Source: an uncultured Prevotella sp.
Lineage (GTDB): Bacteria; Bacteroidota; Bacteroidia; Bacteroidales; Bacteroidaceae
Direction of reading: 5' to 3'
Length of the DNA stretch: 64,000 nt
NCBI GenBank assembly: GCA_944320105.1
Contig: CALUGA010000001.1
Span: 165,449 to 229,448, forward strand
The notes under the pieces were generated by a model, which had not been told where the DNA came from, did no database searches, and saw only the letters and a list, made by a program, of their open reading frames with translations. The position numbers and the translations under genes are program-made. Each line of letters starts with the position of its first letter. Within the stretch, counting starts at the first letter, position 1. Of the stretch, positions 1-10,187 are shown one piece after another.

Positions 1-13
1 TTTCACATGTCTT

Positions 14-660
14 CCACGTTCCTCCCACGTTCAGGCGGGTTTGCAACCACGTGACTGCCCCGTGCTTCCTACGAATCCCTCATGTCCTCCCACGACTCTC
101 CCACGTTCAGGCGGGTTTGCAACCCGCCTGCATCCTGTAGCGGGTTTGCAACCCGCGCATGGCTTGTGTACTGTGCTTGTTATTTTCCCGGGTCGGAGAC
201 CCGGCCACAGTCGCTGGCGGGTTGCAAACCCTCCAGAACGTGGTAGTTGGCGTGGGAGTAATGGAGGAAGAAATTGTGGAAGTTTGTGTTGTAGTTACCC
301 TTGCGCTTCCCATGTGTTTTTTACTTGTCTCCCACGACTCTCCCACGACCCTCCCACGTTCAGGCGGGTTTGTAACCACGTAACTGCTTCGTACTTTCCA
401 CGAATCCCTCATGCCCTCCCACGACACTCCCACGATTCTGCCACGTTCTGGCGGGTTTGCAACCCGCCTGGATTCTGTAGCGGGTTTGCAACCCGCGCAT
501 GGCTTGTGTACTGTGCTTGTTGTTTTCCCGGGTCGGAGACCCGGCCACAGTCGCTGGCGGGTTGCAAACCCGCCAGAACGTGGTAGTTGGCGTGGAAGTA
601 ATGGAGGAAGAAATTGTGGAAGTTTGTGTTGTAGTTATCCTAATGCTTCCCATATATTCA
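14..660. repeat. Intergenic direct-repeat array with GCGGGTTTGCAACCCGC palindromes
   Basis: Two long, nearly identical units lie about 329-340 bp apart (roughly 14-320 and 345-655). Each contains the perfect palindrome GCGGGTTTGCAACCCGC, a second palindrome around GGGTCGGAGACCC, and several CCCACGTTC or CCCACGA words. Reading frames cross it in all directions but have low-complexity, repeat-derived translations and no start context, so I treat the whole stretch as non-coding. An inverted copy of the same module lies at 20176-20430. Confidence 0.85.
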
Positions 661-758
661 CCTTCGTGCTTCCCATGTGTCTTCCTCGTGTTTTCCAAGT
701 TCATCTTCGTGCTTCCATGTGCCTTCCTCGTGCTTCCAACGTCACTCCCACGTATCAT

Positions 759-795
759 AAAAAAGCGCGCGGGGATTTCTCCTCGCGCGCCTTTT
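759..795 (-). terminator. Intrinsic terminator of the 18.5-kb PUL operon
   Basis: Read leftward, a GC-rich stem (GCGCGCGAGGA pairing with TCCCCGCGCGC) is followed by TTTTTT. It lies 24 bp after the stop codon of the beta-helix gene and marks the end of the operon. Confidence 0.85.
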
Positions 796-818
796 GTTCT
801 ATGAATGGGGTAGGTAGT

Positions 819-3101
819 TTACTTCACTACGTACTTCTTGCCGTTCTGGATGATGAGGCCCTTGGTGCCCTTGGCCACCTTCATGCCCATGATGTTGTAC
901 ATCGGGGCGTTCTCATCGAACTTCTGCTCATCGGTTGTTACCTCGCTGATGCCGGTGACTGCCTTGGAGGTGTTGCCGGTGATGAGGATGCTGCCGATGT
1001 ACTCGAAGCCATCGGTAACATCGTAAACCTCGTGGTTGATTTCGCCATCGATAACCATGCCGATGCCCTCGTCGGGAGTGCAGACAGGCTCGCTGGTGAC
1101 GTCGCCATACACGCGTACCCATACTTTGTCCTTGCCATCGTTGGGCAGGTCGGCCTCAAGCTTCTTCCACTTGAGGTTTTCCAGCAGGTTGTCGGGTGCA
1201 AGCTCGCCAACCTTTGTCCATGTGGTGCTGTCGTTGGAGTACTCCATAATCTGGTTGCCCATGGCGTTGTTGTCGGAGCCTACGTAGCAGGACACGTGCA
1301 GGTCGGTGATGCCCTTGCAGGGGATGGCGAACACTGCCATGTCGCGCAACTCGCCCTTGGCTATGGCCGGTGTGCGGCGCGAGAGGATAGGCATGCGCAG
1401 CTCCTGCGGATCCTCGCCGAACTTCTCTGAGCGTGCCTGGAGCGTGCCGTTGTGGTAGTGGAACGGCGAATCCTGTGTGCCGGTTGCCAAAGTGGTGTCT
1501 ACGGTAACGGCGTAAACCACGCTTTGGAAGCTCGGATCCATGTCGAGGTAAACGTCGGCAGAGTAGGATGCGAGGTCGGCGTTCTTGGTGATGCCGTTGA
1601 GCGTAAAGGCAGAAACCACATTGCGGTTGTCGGTGAACTTGGCCGTGAGGTTGAGGTCGCCGGTGAGCGTCTCGGTGCGGCTCAGCTCCTGCACGCCGTC
1701 AGACCATCCCTCGAAGGTGTTGAGGTCGGTGAGGTAGTTGTTTGTGCCGTTGTTGAGGGTGATGGTGATTTCGTCGCCGAGGTAGTAGAGATCCCTTTCG
1801 GGCGAGATGGTGTACGAGATGTACGACGGGCCTTCGATGGCAACGTTGACTGCTGCCGGGGTGGGGAACTCGTCAACGTAAGCGATGGACGGGCCGATGT
1901 ATGTGGCACCAAGGTCTGTGCCACCCATGCCAACGGGGTCTGTGGCATCGTACCTGCCTGCGGTGTACCAAGGATTGGTCTTCAGCATGTTGTAGAGGTT
2001 GTGGCTGGGGTCTTGGAAAGTTGCACCAGTGGCCCAAGAGAAATCGGTAACGCTGCTGAGGGCGATGTTGTCATCGGTGATGCCGTCACCCCATATAAGA
2101 TTGGTCGCGCCATCTTCCAGACCCAACAGGTACATCTGCAGTTCGGTGAGAGGCATGTAGCTCTCGTTGTCTATCACGTTGTTGCGGGCAAGAACCATTG
2201 CACCGACTGCGTTGGTGATCTTCGTGGCGGTGTAGCTGTCGAAGATGTTGTAGCCGGCCTTGGGGCCTGCAAAGATGTTGTTGTAGATGAAGAACTGCGA
2301 TCCGGGGGCGATGTTGGCGCCGGCGCCGAGCACAGTGAAGCCGCCACTGTGCATCTCCTTGTTCTCGCCAACGAGCACCATGTTGTTTTGGAATATAACC
2401 TGAGTCTGGGCTTCATTCTTGTCGCGGGTCTCCCACAAGCCCTTGCTGTAGGGCATATTGTAGAAGATGTTGTCCTTGATGATGAACTTTGCCAACGGCA
2501 TGAACGTGCGGAAGGTAGACCAGTTGTCGCCGGAAGCCTGAGCCTGGCCATGAATCTTGCACTCCTTTACCTCGATGCAGTGGATTCGCATGTCAGCGCG
2601 TTTAAGGCCGTCTGTTTGTTTGTCACCATCGAAGCGGAGCACAGAGCGAACGTTGTCGTGGATGTCGCAGCGGCGCAGTGCCACGGTGTCGATGAACACA
2701 GAGCGGCGGTTGTCGATTACATACGAGCCAGTGCCAACGATGTTGAGGTTCTCAAGGATTACAGATGAACCCTTGCCTTGTCCTACCTCCACCTTGGGGG
2801 CATCGGCTGCCCACTCAAAGGCGATTTGGAGCTGGGGCATGAGGTCGAAGTCGCGCTGGTTGCTCCTGATGATGAGCTTGCCCTTTGTCATGGTAGGCTT
2901 GAGCTTGCCCACGCTTACTACCGTTGAGGGATCCCAATCGCAGATGATTTCGTAGGTCTCACCCTCCTGGCCTGAGCCGATGGAGTTGAACCTGTCCTTG
3001 AACTCACTAGCATCGGTGACCACGTGTGACCAGCTTTCCGCGAACGATGCCGCGGGAGCCAGCAGCATGGCTGCAAGAGCCATTGAAGTAAGTCTTTTCA
3101 T
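819..3101 (-). CDS. Secreted right-handed beta-helix protein of the pectin PUL (DUF4957/DUF5123-like)
   Basis: A 760-residue exported protein with a Sec signal peptide (residues 1-21, ending ASFAES). Residues about 30-400 show the short asparagine- and valine-rich strands of a parallel beta-helix, as in the DUF4957/DUF5123 proteins that accompany SusCD pairs. About 430-500 resembles a bacterial Ig/InlB-type repeat (FEGWSDGV...NLTAKFT), and about 500-735 looks like a beta-sandwich that could bind carbohydrate. The tail (MGMKVAKGTKGLIIQNGKK) matches the C-terminal motif common in secreted Prevotella proteins and may be a sorting or anchoring signal. It is the last gene of the operon. A lyase or glycan-binding role is inferred; I see no diagnostic catalytic motif. 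Confidence 0.8.
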   Translation of the reverse strand: MKRLTSMALAAMLLAPAASFAESWSHVVTDASEFKDRFNSIGSGQEGETYEIICDWDPSTVVSVGKLKPTMTKGKLIIRSNQRDFDLMPQLQIAFEWAADAPKVEVGQGKGSSVILENLNIVGTGSYVIDNRRSVFIDTVALRRCDIHDNVRSVLRFDGDKQTDGLKRADMRIHCIEVKECKIHGQAQASGDNWSTFRTFMPLAKFIIKDNIFYNMPYSKGLWETRDKNEAQTQVIFQNNMVLVGENKEMHSGGFTVLGAGANIAPGSQFFIYNNIFAGPKAGYNIFDSYTATKITNAVGAMVLARNNVIDNESYMPLTELQMYLLGLEDGATNLIWGDGITDDNIALSSVTDFSWATGATFQDPSHNLYNMLKTNPWYTAGRYDATDPVGMGGTDLGATYIGPSIAYVDEFPTPAAVNVAIEGPSYISYTISPERDLYYLGDEITITLNNGTNNYLTDLNTFEGWSDGVQELSRTETLTGDLNLTAKFTDNRNVVSAFTLNGITKNADLASYSADVYLDMDPSFQSVVYAVTVDTTLATGTQDSPFHYHNGTLQARSEKFGEDPQELRMPILSRRTPAIAKGELRDMAVFAIPCKGITDLHVSCYVGSDNNAMGNQIMEYSNDSTTWTKVGELAPDNLLENLKWKKLEADLPNDGKDKVWVRVYGDVTSEPVCTPDEGIGMVIDGEINHEVYDVTDGFEYIGSILITGNTSKAVTGISEVTTDEQKFDENAPMYNIMGMKVAKGTKGLIIQNGKKYVVK

Positions 3102-3164
3102 TGCTTTGAATTTTAAGTTGGTTGATTAATGTTGGTTATGTTTGTTCTCGCTTGTCCGGTAGGC

Positions 3165-3196
3165 CGGGGCTTGCTGCCCTTGGGCGGCAAGCCCCG
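3165..3196 (-). promoter_or_regulatory. Intercistronic stem-loop between susD and the beta-helix gene
   Basis: A strong inverted repeat (CGGGGCTTGC / GCAAGCCCCG) sits in the only long gap (160 bp) of the operon and has no T-tract on the leftward strand. It could stabilise or process the upstream SusCD message, lowering expression of the last gene. This is inferred from position only. Confidence 0.5.
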
Positions 3197-3261
3197 CTGT
3201 GCGGATTTTCATTTAGCTTTCATTGTAGATTCACCCTTGTGTAGTTGGGCGTGCGTTAGCT

Positions 3262-5115
3262 TTACTCTACGCTTTGGTTGCCAGCCTGTGCGCTACTGAT
3301 GCCGTTGAGCTGCCAATGGATGAAGTAGCCCTGGCTCTTGATGGCGCTTTCCACCCTCTGGGCGCGACCCGAGGCTGAGTACTTGGGTGCGAGGCGGACG
3401 GCCACGCTGTCGCGGGCTTTCTCCTGGCTACCGTTGCGGTAGGCACTGTTGGCATAGCGCTCGGCTATCTTGCACATATAGCTGTACGACTTGCCCTCGG
3501 CCATGTATTCCTTGAGGTTCTCGTCGGCTATGGCCCAGTCGTACATCTCCTTGAGCTGGTCCTCGGTGTAGGTGCTCCAGTCGTCGTCGGAGGGGCGGGG
3601 TAGGTCGTGGATGGTACCTGCTGCCGTGCCTGCTATGCCGAGGTTGCCGTAGCCACCGCTGCTTGCCTCAACCCATGGGTTGTAGCGGTAGTCCCATGTG
3701 GGGTCGTCGGTAGGCACCTTCTTGTCGGGGAAGCGTGTGCTGAGACCTTGGTTGAGAATCCAGTAGGCATTCTCAAAATTGCCCAGGTGGGTTTCTGCCT
3801 CTGCGAGGAGGAAGTGGAGGTCGTGGCTGCGGAAGAGCGGTATGGTAGGCTCAATCTTGAAAATGTCTTCGTTGTTGAGGTACTCGTAGGCACGGGTGGT
3901 GAAGTTGTAGCCGTAGTAGTACTTGCTTACGCAGCGTTGGCCGGCGAGGTTGCGCATAGTCCATCCCTGGGTGAAGCCGCGGATATCGCTCTCGTTATAG
4001 AGGTCTACCCCGTAGTCTGACGGGCGGAGGTAGTACGACTCTGCGTCGGGGTATTCGGGGCAGAAGTACTGCACGATGCGGTTGCGCTGGTTGTTGTCGT
4101 AGTCGTACATCACGCCGCAGAGCAGCTGCGTCATGAGGCCCACGCGGTCGCTGTAGAAGATGTTCTGGTAGGCTCCGTAGTTGTCGCTCTGCATCTTCTT
4201 GTTGAGCTGGTAGATGTCTGACGTGCCTTGCAGGTCGGCATTGGTGAGGAGGTTTGCCGCACGCTCGTTGGTGCCGGTGAGGTAGTCGTACATGAACTGC
4301 AGGAGGTTGTTGCGTATCCACTGCCAGTCGGCCTGTGCCGATGCCTCATCTACATAGCTGGCGCGCCACGAGCGGAACTCGGCGTTGAGAACGAGGGCTG
4401 GCGGAACGAGGAATTCCCAGTAGCGGTAGAGCGAGGCGTCTTGCTCCTCTTCGTCTATCCACTTGTACCAGCTCACGTCAAGGTCGCCAGCCACGTGTAT
4501 GCCGTCGATGGTCATGCCGTTCTCAAGCAGGGCGATGGCGCGGTCGGCAAGCTCCTTCATGTTGCAGTGGGTGAAGACGGAGGCATCGTTTAGGTCTTTC
4601 TTCTCGGTGAGTGGGTCGTCGAACCAGTAAGCCTCGCCATAGATCTTGCCGAGCATGAGGTAGGCCCATGCCTTGATGCGCATGGCGCTGCTGACGAGCG
4701 CGGGGAAGTTCTGCTCGGCTATCTCGGTCATGCCGCCCACGTTGCGGTGGTAGGCCTCCATCTTGGCGAAGTAGTCGTTGCAGGCCACGATCACGGCGTA
4801 GTAGCACGTCGGGTCGGCGTATGGGTTGCCGTCGGTCTCGTCGTAGTTGTAGATGGCCTTGAGGTTTGTGGGGGCGTTGTCGGTGGTTTCGAGCAGAGGA
4901 CCGCGTGTGTCGGTGAGGAAGATGGCCTGGTCGGCAGCTTCCTGCATCCGGTTGAATATGCCGAGGAAGCCCTTGTACATCTCGTTTTCTTCTGCTATGT
5001 AGTCCTCCTCGTTGATGATGTTCTTCGGGTCGGTGTCGAAGTAGTCGTCGCACGAGTTGAAAGCCGCAGTAGCCACGAGCAGGCCTAACGCCGGTATGAT
5101 GTTTCTGATGTTCAT
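3262..5115 (-). CDS. SusD/RagB-family outer-membrane glycan-binding lipoprotein (pair 2)
   Basis: A 617-residue lipoprotein with lipobox FNSC (Cys about 22). The N-terminal CDDYFDTDPKN and the helical AMRIKAWAYLMLGKIYGEA segment are typical SusD features: TPR-like helices that pack on the SusC partner. The C-terminal part (about 450-600) carries the usual SusD tail with RIAPKY-like residues. It follows its SusC gene after 24 bp. By family it is a surface lid that captures an oligosaccharide and passes it into the TonB-dependent channel. The substrate is probably a pectic glycan, inferred from the neighbouring CE8, PL1, GH28 and GH105 genes. Confidence 0.93.
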   Translation of the reverse strand: MNIRNIIPALGLLVATAAFNSCDDYFDTDPKNIINEEDYIAEENEMYKGFLGIFNRMQEAADQAIFLTDTRGPLLETTDNAPTNLKAIYNYDETDGNPYADPTCYYAVIVACNDYFAKMEAYHRNVGGMTEIAEQNFPALVSSAMRIKAWAYLMLGKIYGEAYWFDDPLTEKKDLNDASVFTHCNMKELADRAIALLENGMTIDGIHVAGDLDVSWYKWIDEEEQDASLYRYWEFLVPPALVLNAEFRSWRASYVDEASAQADWQWIRNNLLQFMYDYLTGTNERAANLLTNADLQGTSDIYQLNKKMQSDNYGAYQNIFYSDRVGLMTQLLCGVMYDYDNNQRNRIVQYFCPEYPDAESYYLRPSDYGVDLYNESDIRGFTQGWTMRNLAGQRCVSKYYYGYNFTTRAYEYLNNEDIFKIEPTIPLFRSHDLHFLLAEAETHLGNFENAYWILNQGLSTRFPDKKVPTDDPTWDYRYNPWVEASSGGYGNLGIAGTAAGTIHDLPRPSDDDWSTYTEDQLKEMYDWAIADENLKEYMAEGKSYSYMCKIAERYANSAYRNGSQEKARDSVAVRLAPKYSASGRAQRVESAIKSQGYFIHWQLNGISSAQAGNQSVE

Positions 5116-5139
5116 AACGTTGCTGTTTAATGATGGTGG

Positions 5140-8100
5140 TTAGAAGTTGATGTTGAATCCAATCCTTACCGTGATGGGCAGCGGCATCTTGCTGTAGTCG
5201 AAGCCGCGCAGCTGCTCAGAGTAGGAGTAGGCGAACTCGGGGTCGTTGCCGAGGTACTTGGTGAGCGAGAAGAGGTTCTCGGCCGCCACGTAGATGTTGC
5301 CAGAGCGGATGAAGTTGAACAGCATGTCGAAGTTGTATGACAGCTTGACGCTGCGCAGCTTAAGGTAGTCGCCATCCTCTATCCAGCGGTCGGAGAAGAT
5401 GTTGTTGCCAAGTGGGTCGCCGTAGTTTGCGCGTGGCATGGAAGTCTGCTGACCCTCCACCTGCCAGCGGTTGAGCACTGCGGTGGACTGGTTGTAGAAG
5501 TTGTCCATCGACTCCAGCTCGCGGCGTGTGGCGTTGTATACCTTGGCACCCACGGAGTAGGCGAAGTTGGCATCGAGCACGAAGCGGCGGTAGCGCACGG
5601 AGAGGTTGATGCCGCCGTAGAAGTCGGGCATGTTGCTGCCGAGGCTCACCTTGTCGTTCTCGTTGATGATGCCGTCGTTGTTTTGGTCAACGAAGCGTAC
5701 ATCGCCCGCCTGGTAGGCATCGCCGCTGCTGTTTACGAGCCCTGCCTGCTCGGCTTCGGCCGTGGTGGCGTAGATGCCGTTGGTCTGGTAGCCGTAGAAC
5801 TCGTATGGGTCGGAGCCGACGGCCATTATCATCTCTGCATCGTCGTTGTTGTAGCCGGTGTACTCAATCACCATGCGCTGTGCGTCGCCGAGCGACTTGA
5901 TGGTGCTGTTGGCCGTGGCTATGTTGGCGCCGAGCACTATATCCCAGTCCTTGGTGTGGAAGGCGTTTACGCGGAGCGATGCCTCTACGCCGCTGGTATT
6001 GATTGTACCGCAGTTCTCGTAGTAGTCATACGTGCCGTAGACTGCCGACACGTTGCTGTTGAGCAGCAGGTCGTAGGCGTGGTTGGTGAAGTAGGTGAAG
6101 CCGATGTTGAGCTTGTTGGCGAAGAGGGCGAGGTCGAGGCCCACGTCGAGCTGTGTCTTCTTCTCCCACTCAAGCTTGGTGTTGGGCATGTTGGAGCGGT
6201 TGATGGATCCAATGCCGAAGAAGTTGCCGCCCACGTAGTAGTTCTTGCCATAGTTGGCGGAGAAGCGGCTGTTGCCCGTGAGGCTTCCTTCTACCGACAC
6301 GTTGAGCTTGTTGACCCATGAGGGCAGCACGCCGAGGTTGGCCACCATGAACGTTACGCCGGCAGAGGGGAAGAAGCCCCAACGGGGGGCGTCAACGCCT
6401 GATACGCTCGTTCCGTCGAGGGCCAGGCCCACGGCTCCACGCACGATGTTGTTGTAGGTGTAGTCGGCGTGGAGGTTGAAGCCCATGTAGTTCCACTCGG
6501 TGAGGCTTCCGAAGCTGCTCTTGGCGTCGGTGGTGTTGTCCATCGTCTGGTAATCGTCGCTGGCGGTGTTGTAACCCTCCGATATGTCTACCTCGTAGTC
6601 CTTCATTATCATGCGGGCAGAGGCGAACACGTTGAGGTCATGCACGCGGTTGAAGATGCGGCTGTACTTGCCTTGCAATGTGAACGTGTTGACATCGAGT
6701 ATGGAAACGCCGTTTGCCACCTTGTTGCGGCCCGTGCCGTAGATCTGGGGCATGATGGCGTTGTCGGTCATGCCGGGTATGAACAGAGTCTCCTCGGTGT
6801 AGTTGTAGTAGAGGTTGGCCATGGCCGTGAGCGTGAGGTAATCGTTCCAGCGGAAGTTCAGTCCTATCTGGGTGTTCACGTCGTAGATCTTGTCCTTTGC
6901 TGCGAGCGTTGAGACGATAGCCTCAGGGTTGCTCACGTTATCGTATGCATACATTGGGTTCGACGAGGTGTTCCAGAAGTCATAGGAAGCGAGGTTGCCC
7001 AGCGTCATTCCGTTGGTCTGCTTCTCGTTGGCGCTTATGAGCGGCATGGAGTGGTAAGCGGCGAGCATTGGGTTGGTCTCCATGGCCATGCCCATGTTCT
7101 GCAGGTCGCTGGTGATGTAGGCCAGACCCACGTTGGTGAAGATGTCCACCTTGCGGCTGGCGAGCACGTCGGCACTGATGAGCGTGTGGAAGCGGTCGGT
7201 GCCGGTGCCGCGCAGCGTTCCCTGGTTGCCGGTGTAGCCGAACGAGATGTTGTACTTGGCTATCTCGTCGCCACCCTCAACGCGGAAGAGGTTCTCGGTG
7301 GTGAAGCCCGTGTGCTGGATGTCCTTCATCCACTTGGTGTCCTCGTTGAAGAGGTATGCCTGTGGGTAGCTGCCGTTCTGCAGGAAGGGATAGTCGGCGG
7401 TGAGGGCTTCCATGGTGGGGTAGCGTGTAAGGCCGATGTCCTTCATGTAGTTCTTGTATTGCGTGGAGTTGAGTACGGGCAGGCTCGACTGGCGGAGGTT
7501 GAACCCGTATGAGCCTGAGAAGGTCATGCGCGTCTCAAGGTTGTCCGAGGTGGCCTGCTGTGTCTCCACGAGTATCACGCCGTTGCTGCCTAATGAGCCG
7601 TACATGGCGGCGTCGGCGCCCTTTAGCACCGTGACGCTGCGTATGTCCTTGGGGTCGTAGCCGAAGAGGAGGTCGCGCGAGTAGCCATTGATTACTCCCG
7701 ACACTTCCTGGCTGCCGAGGTATGGCACGCCGTTGATGACAATGAGGGGGTTGTTCTCGGCCACGAACGAGTGGATGCCTCGGATGTTCATGTATGAGCC
7801 TTCGCCGGGCATGCCGCTCTTCTCAATCACCTGGAGGCCGGCCACGCCGTCGCGCATGGCGGTGGCGAGGTCGAGCTTCTCGGTGAAGTCCTTGCTCTCA
7901 ACCGACGACACCGACGAGGGCTTGCTGTTGTAGTCCATGCTTCCGTAGTAGGTGTTGGCAGTCTCGGAGTAGAGCCTTTCGCCAGTGGGTATGAGGGTGA
8001 CGGTGACTTGCTTCTTGCGGAGGAAGCTCAGCGGCATCTCCTTGGTGTAGAAGCCTTCGGCCTTTATAGTAACCAGGGCGTTTTTCACTGCCGTGTTGAG

Positions 8101-8280
8101 GGCAAACTGGCCACGCTCGTCGGAGAGTGCCGTTACGCTGTCGCCCACGATGGAGATGATTGCGCCGCTGACGGGTTGCCCGTCGGTGCTCTTTATCATT
8201 GAGCGCACCTCGCCTTTCTGAGCCGTTGCCGTGGCTGCCATCATGAGGCAGGATGCTACCAATATATAGACTTTCTTCAT
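5140..8280 (-). CDS. SusC/RagA-family TonB-dependent outer-membrane transporter (pair 2)
   Basis: A 1046-residue beta-barrel importer. Signal peptide at 1-20 (TATAQ); a carboxypeptidase-D-regulatory-like domain at about 22-100; a plug at about 110-240 with the SusC signatures MNIRGIHSF, PLIVINGVPY and VLKGADAAMYG; then the barrel, ending in the aromatic-terminated VRIGFNINF. It lacks an N-terminal STN domain, so it is a nutrient importer rather than a signalling transducer. It starts 11 bp after the upstream FAS1 lipoprotein and is followed by its SusD. Energy would come from TonB-ExbBD encoded elsewhere. It diverges clearly from the other SusC in the same operon. Confidence 0.95.
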   Translation of the reverse strand: MKKVYILVASCLMMAATATAQKGEVRSMIKSTDGQPVSGAIISIVGDSVTALSDERGQFALNTAVKNALVTIKAEGFYTKEMPLSFLRKKQVTVTLIPTGERLYSETANTYYGSMDYNSKPSSVSSVESKDFTEKLDLATAMRDGVAGLQVIEKSGMPGEGSYMNIRGIHSFVAENNPLIVINGVPYLGSQEVSGVINGYSRDLLFGYDPKDIRSVTVLKGADAAMYGSLGSNGVILVETQQATSDNLETRMTFSGSYGFNLRQSSLPVLNSTQYKNYMKDIGLTRYPTMEALTADYPFLQNGSYPQAYLFNEDTKWMKDIQHTGFTTENLFRVEGGDEIAKYNISFGYTGNQGTLRGTGTDRFHTLISADVLASRKVDIFTNVGLAYITSDLQNMGMAMETNPMLAAYHSMPLISANEKQTNGMTLGNLASYDFWNTSSNPMYAYDNVSNPEAIVSTLAAKDKIYDVNTQIGLNFRWNDYLTLTAMANLYYNYTEETLFIPGMTDNAIMPQIYGTGRNKVANGVSILDVNTFTLQGKYSRIFNRVHDLNVFASARMIMKDYEVDISEGYNTASDDYQTMDNTTDAKSSFGSLTEWNYMGFNLHADYTYNNIVRGAVGLALDGTSVSGVDAPRWGFFPSAGVTFMVANLGVLPSWVNKLNVSVEGSLTGNSRFSANYGKNYYVGGNFFGIGSINRSNMPNTKLEWEKKTQLDVGLDLALFANKLNIGFTYFTNHAYDLLLNSNVSAVYGTYDYYENCGTINTSGVEASLRVNAFHTKDWDIVLGANIATANSTIKSLGDAQRMVIEYTGYNNDDAEMIMAVGSDPYEFYGYQTNGIYATTAEAEQAGLVNSSGDAYQAGDVRFVDQNNDGIINENDKVSLGSNMPDFYGGINLSVRYRRFVLDANFAYSVGAKVYNATRRELESMDNFYNQSTAVLNRWQVEGQQTSMPRANYGDPLGNNIFSDRWIEDGDYLKLRSVKLSYNFDMLFNFIRSGNIYVAAENLFSLTKYLGNDPEFAYSYSEQLRGFDYSKMPLPITVRIGFNINF

Positions 8281-8291
8281 GTTCTTAGGTG

Positions 8292-10142
8292 TTAATAGTT
8301 ATTGTGAGTGGGGCGCAGGCACCAGTGATACATCATCAGCTGGTTCACGTTGTTCTTGTCGCGGTTGAGCACTGCGCCGCTATCGAGCGCTGCCTTGTAG
8401 ATGCGGGCCATGTCGGTAGACTCTACGGTGATGTGGAAGTTTCCTGACTTCTCCAATGTCACCACGCCCACGGTGTAGCCGTCGGTGTCGTAGGCGATGG
8501 CCTTGTCGTTGAGTTTCTGCCAGTAGTCTACGTCGAAGCCCTCGGGGTAGGCCACGCCGGTCTCCTCGCCGTAGTGAGGCACAGGGCTGGCCGCGCCGCG
8601 GTCGAAGTGGAAGTCGGAGCCGGTGGCGTGCATGTTCATGTCCTTGACGAGCCAGCGGTCGTTGAACGCTATGCTCAGCGAGTAGAGCAGTGAGTGCTTG
8701 AAGCCCATGCGCAGGTAGTATTCGCCTGCGGGCAGGTGGCACTCGTGAACTCTATTGTCATTGCTGACTACTATCCCGTCGTAGTCTACGCTGCACGTTG
8801 CGCCGTTCTCCATGGCCGACTCGCTCGGGATGGCGGTGAGCACATTATACAAGATGCTGGGCCATTGCGAGTTTGTGGTAACTGTTCCACCTGTGTTGGC
8901 CACAAGGTCGAACTGCCCTTGTGCGTCGTTGACAACTAATGGGTCTACCCAGTTTGTCCAACGGAAGTATGTGTTTTTTAGTTCTGGTTCTTTATCCATG
9001 GCATTCCACAACTCGTAAAAGCGCGACTTCACGCGGTAGATTACGATGTGGTTGGGTATCTTGAAGTTGGTGCAGTAGTAGGCTACGCCGTTGCTCAGCG
9101 AAACGGGGTTGGCCGCGTCTACCGTCTGCACCGACGGGCGCCACCATGCTGCTTCCACGTCGTCGTAGGTGGTGAGGTCGGACGTTTCGTCCACTATCTC
9201 CTTGTAGCCCCCCACGCACTTGAAGTCGGGAGCACCTGCGCTCACAGCCGAAGGATCAAGGCGCTTGTCGGCGAAGCAGGCCTTCACTATCCATTCCTCA
9301 AACTTCTCGCGGTCGGCTTCGGTTGCCTCGCGGTTGAGCCAGAGCGGGATGCTATCCATGGCGGCCTTGACGGCGTTGTCGATGAGGGTGTTGTTGGGGA
9401 TGAACATCGTGGTGGTGAAGCTCTCGCTCCTCATGTTCCACGTGGCTGTACCGTCTTCATCGTAACGATCCATGAGGGTGTTCTTGGTGACTATCACCGA
9501 GTCGTAGATGGTGCGGCCATCATCGGTAACTCCGATGGGCTGGCTGTTCTCACGGTCGAAGTATGGGTAGTCGTATGATGTAACCAGCTCCTTGAAGCGC
9601 GAGTAGTCGTCGCCGAGCGACTTGAGCAGCTCGTAGGCCGACTGGCGCACGGGTATCGTGCCGTCTACATAGTAGATGTATCCGTTGGTGGTCTTCACTA
9701 CCTTGGTTATTGCGTAGTCGTCGAGCTGCTTGCCGCCGTCATACACCCACACGCTCTTGCCCGAGCGGGTGTTGATGTTAGAGCCGTCGGTGAGCTTCGA
9801 TGGGTTTACGGCCATGTCGGCCACGCACTGCTCCGCGAAGGCTTTTTCGTCGGTTATCTTGCTTTCGTCATAGCGGTCGTCGGGGCACACGATGAACGTG
9901 TACTGCCCCTCGGCTCGCGTCGTTGTGTATATGTCGTTGCTCTTGAACAGCTCGTCCATCTTGTTCAAGTCGGCGGCACTGCCGATGTAGTCGGCCACAC
10001 TGCCGTTGTAGATTACTACATCGCTGCCCTCGGCAAGGCTGATGCCCGACTCGTCGTAGTGGTCGTCCCAGTCGGACGAGCACGAGGCGGCCGTGAGGCA
10101 CCCCACGAGCACTATCGGTAAAACTTTATATATTCTTTTCAT
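8292..10142 (-). CDS. Fasciclin (FAS1)-like surface lipoprotein, third FAS1 gene of the operon
   Basis: A 616-residue lipoprotein with lipobox AASC (Cys about 21). Residues about 35-200 and 205-400 look like two divergent FAS1 domains (DELFKSNDIYTTT, FTTTMFIPNNTLID). The C-terminal 200 residues form an all-beta region (AGEYYLRMGFKHSLL) that could bind sugar. In Bacteroidetes PULs, FAS1 lipoproteins replace or supplement the classical surface glycan-binding protein. The gene lies between the second FAS1 gene (45 bp) and susC pair 2 (11 bp), so it belongs to the same transcript. Binding function is inferred from context. Confidence 0.75.
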   Translation of the reverse strand: MKRIYKVLPIVLVGCLTAASCSSDWDDHYDESGISLAEGSDVVIYNGSVADYIGSAADLNKMDELFKSNDIYTTTRAEGQYTFIVCPDDRYDESKITDEKAFAEQCVADMAVNPSKLTDGSNINTRSGKSVWVYDGGKQLDDYAITKVVKTTNGYIYYVDGTIPVRQSAYELLKSLGDDYSRFKELVTSYDYPYFDRENSQPIGVTDDGRTIYDSVIVTKNTLMDRYDEDGTATWNMRSESFTTTMFIPNNTLIDNAVKAAMDSIPLWLNREATEADREKFEEWIVKACFADKRLDPSAVSAGAPDFKCVGGYKEIVDETSDLTTYDDVEAAWWRPSVQTVDAANPVSLSNGVAYYCTNFKIPNHIVIYRVKSRFYELWNAMDKEPELKNTYFRWTNWVDPLVVNDAQGQFDLVANTGGTVTTNSQWPSILYNVLTAIPSESAMENGATCSVDYDGIVVSNDNRVHECHLPAGEYYLRMGFKHSLLYSLSIAFNDRWLVKDMNMHATGSDFHFDRGAASPVPHYGEETGVAYPEGFDVDYWQKLNDKAIAYDTDGYTVGVVTLEKSGNFHITVESTDMARIYKAALDSGAVLNRDKNNVNQLMMYHWCLRPTHNNY

Positions 10143-10187
10143 ATCGAACTTTTTTATTGATTAATCGTTTTCTCGCGTTATGTCTGC

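Noticed and set aside
14-660. CRISPR-like array
   Set aside because: Repeats are palindromic and irregularly spaced, the long units are themselves duplicated, and there are no unique spacers or cas genes.
411-1430. 339-codon rightward frame at the left end
   Set aside because: It crosses the repeat array and the terminator and then runs antisense through the beta-helix gene; its translation is low-complexity.
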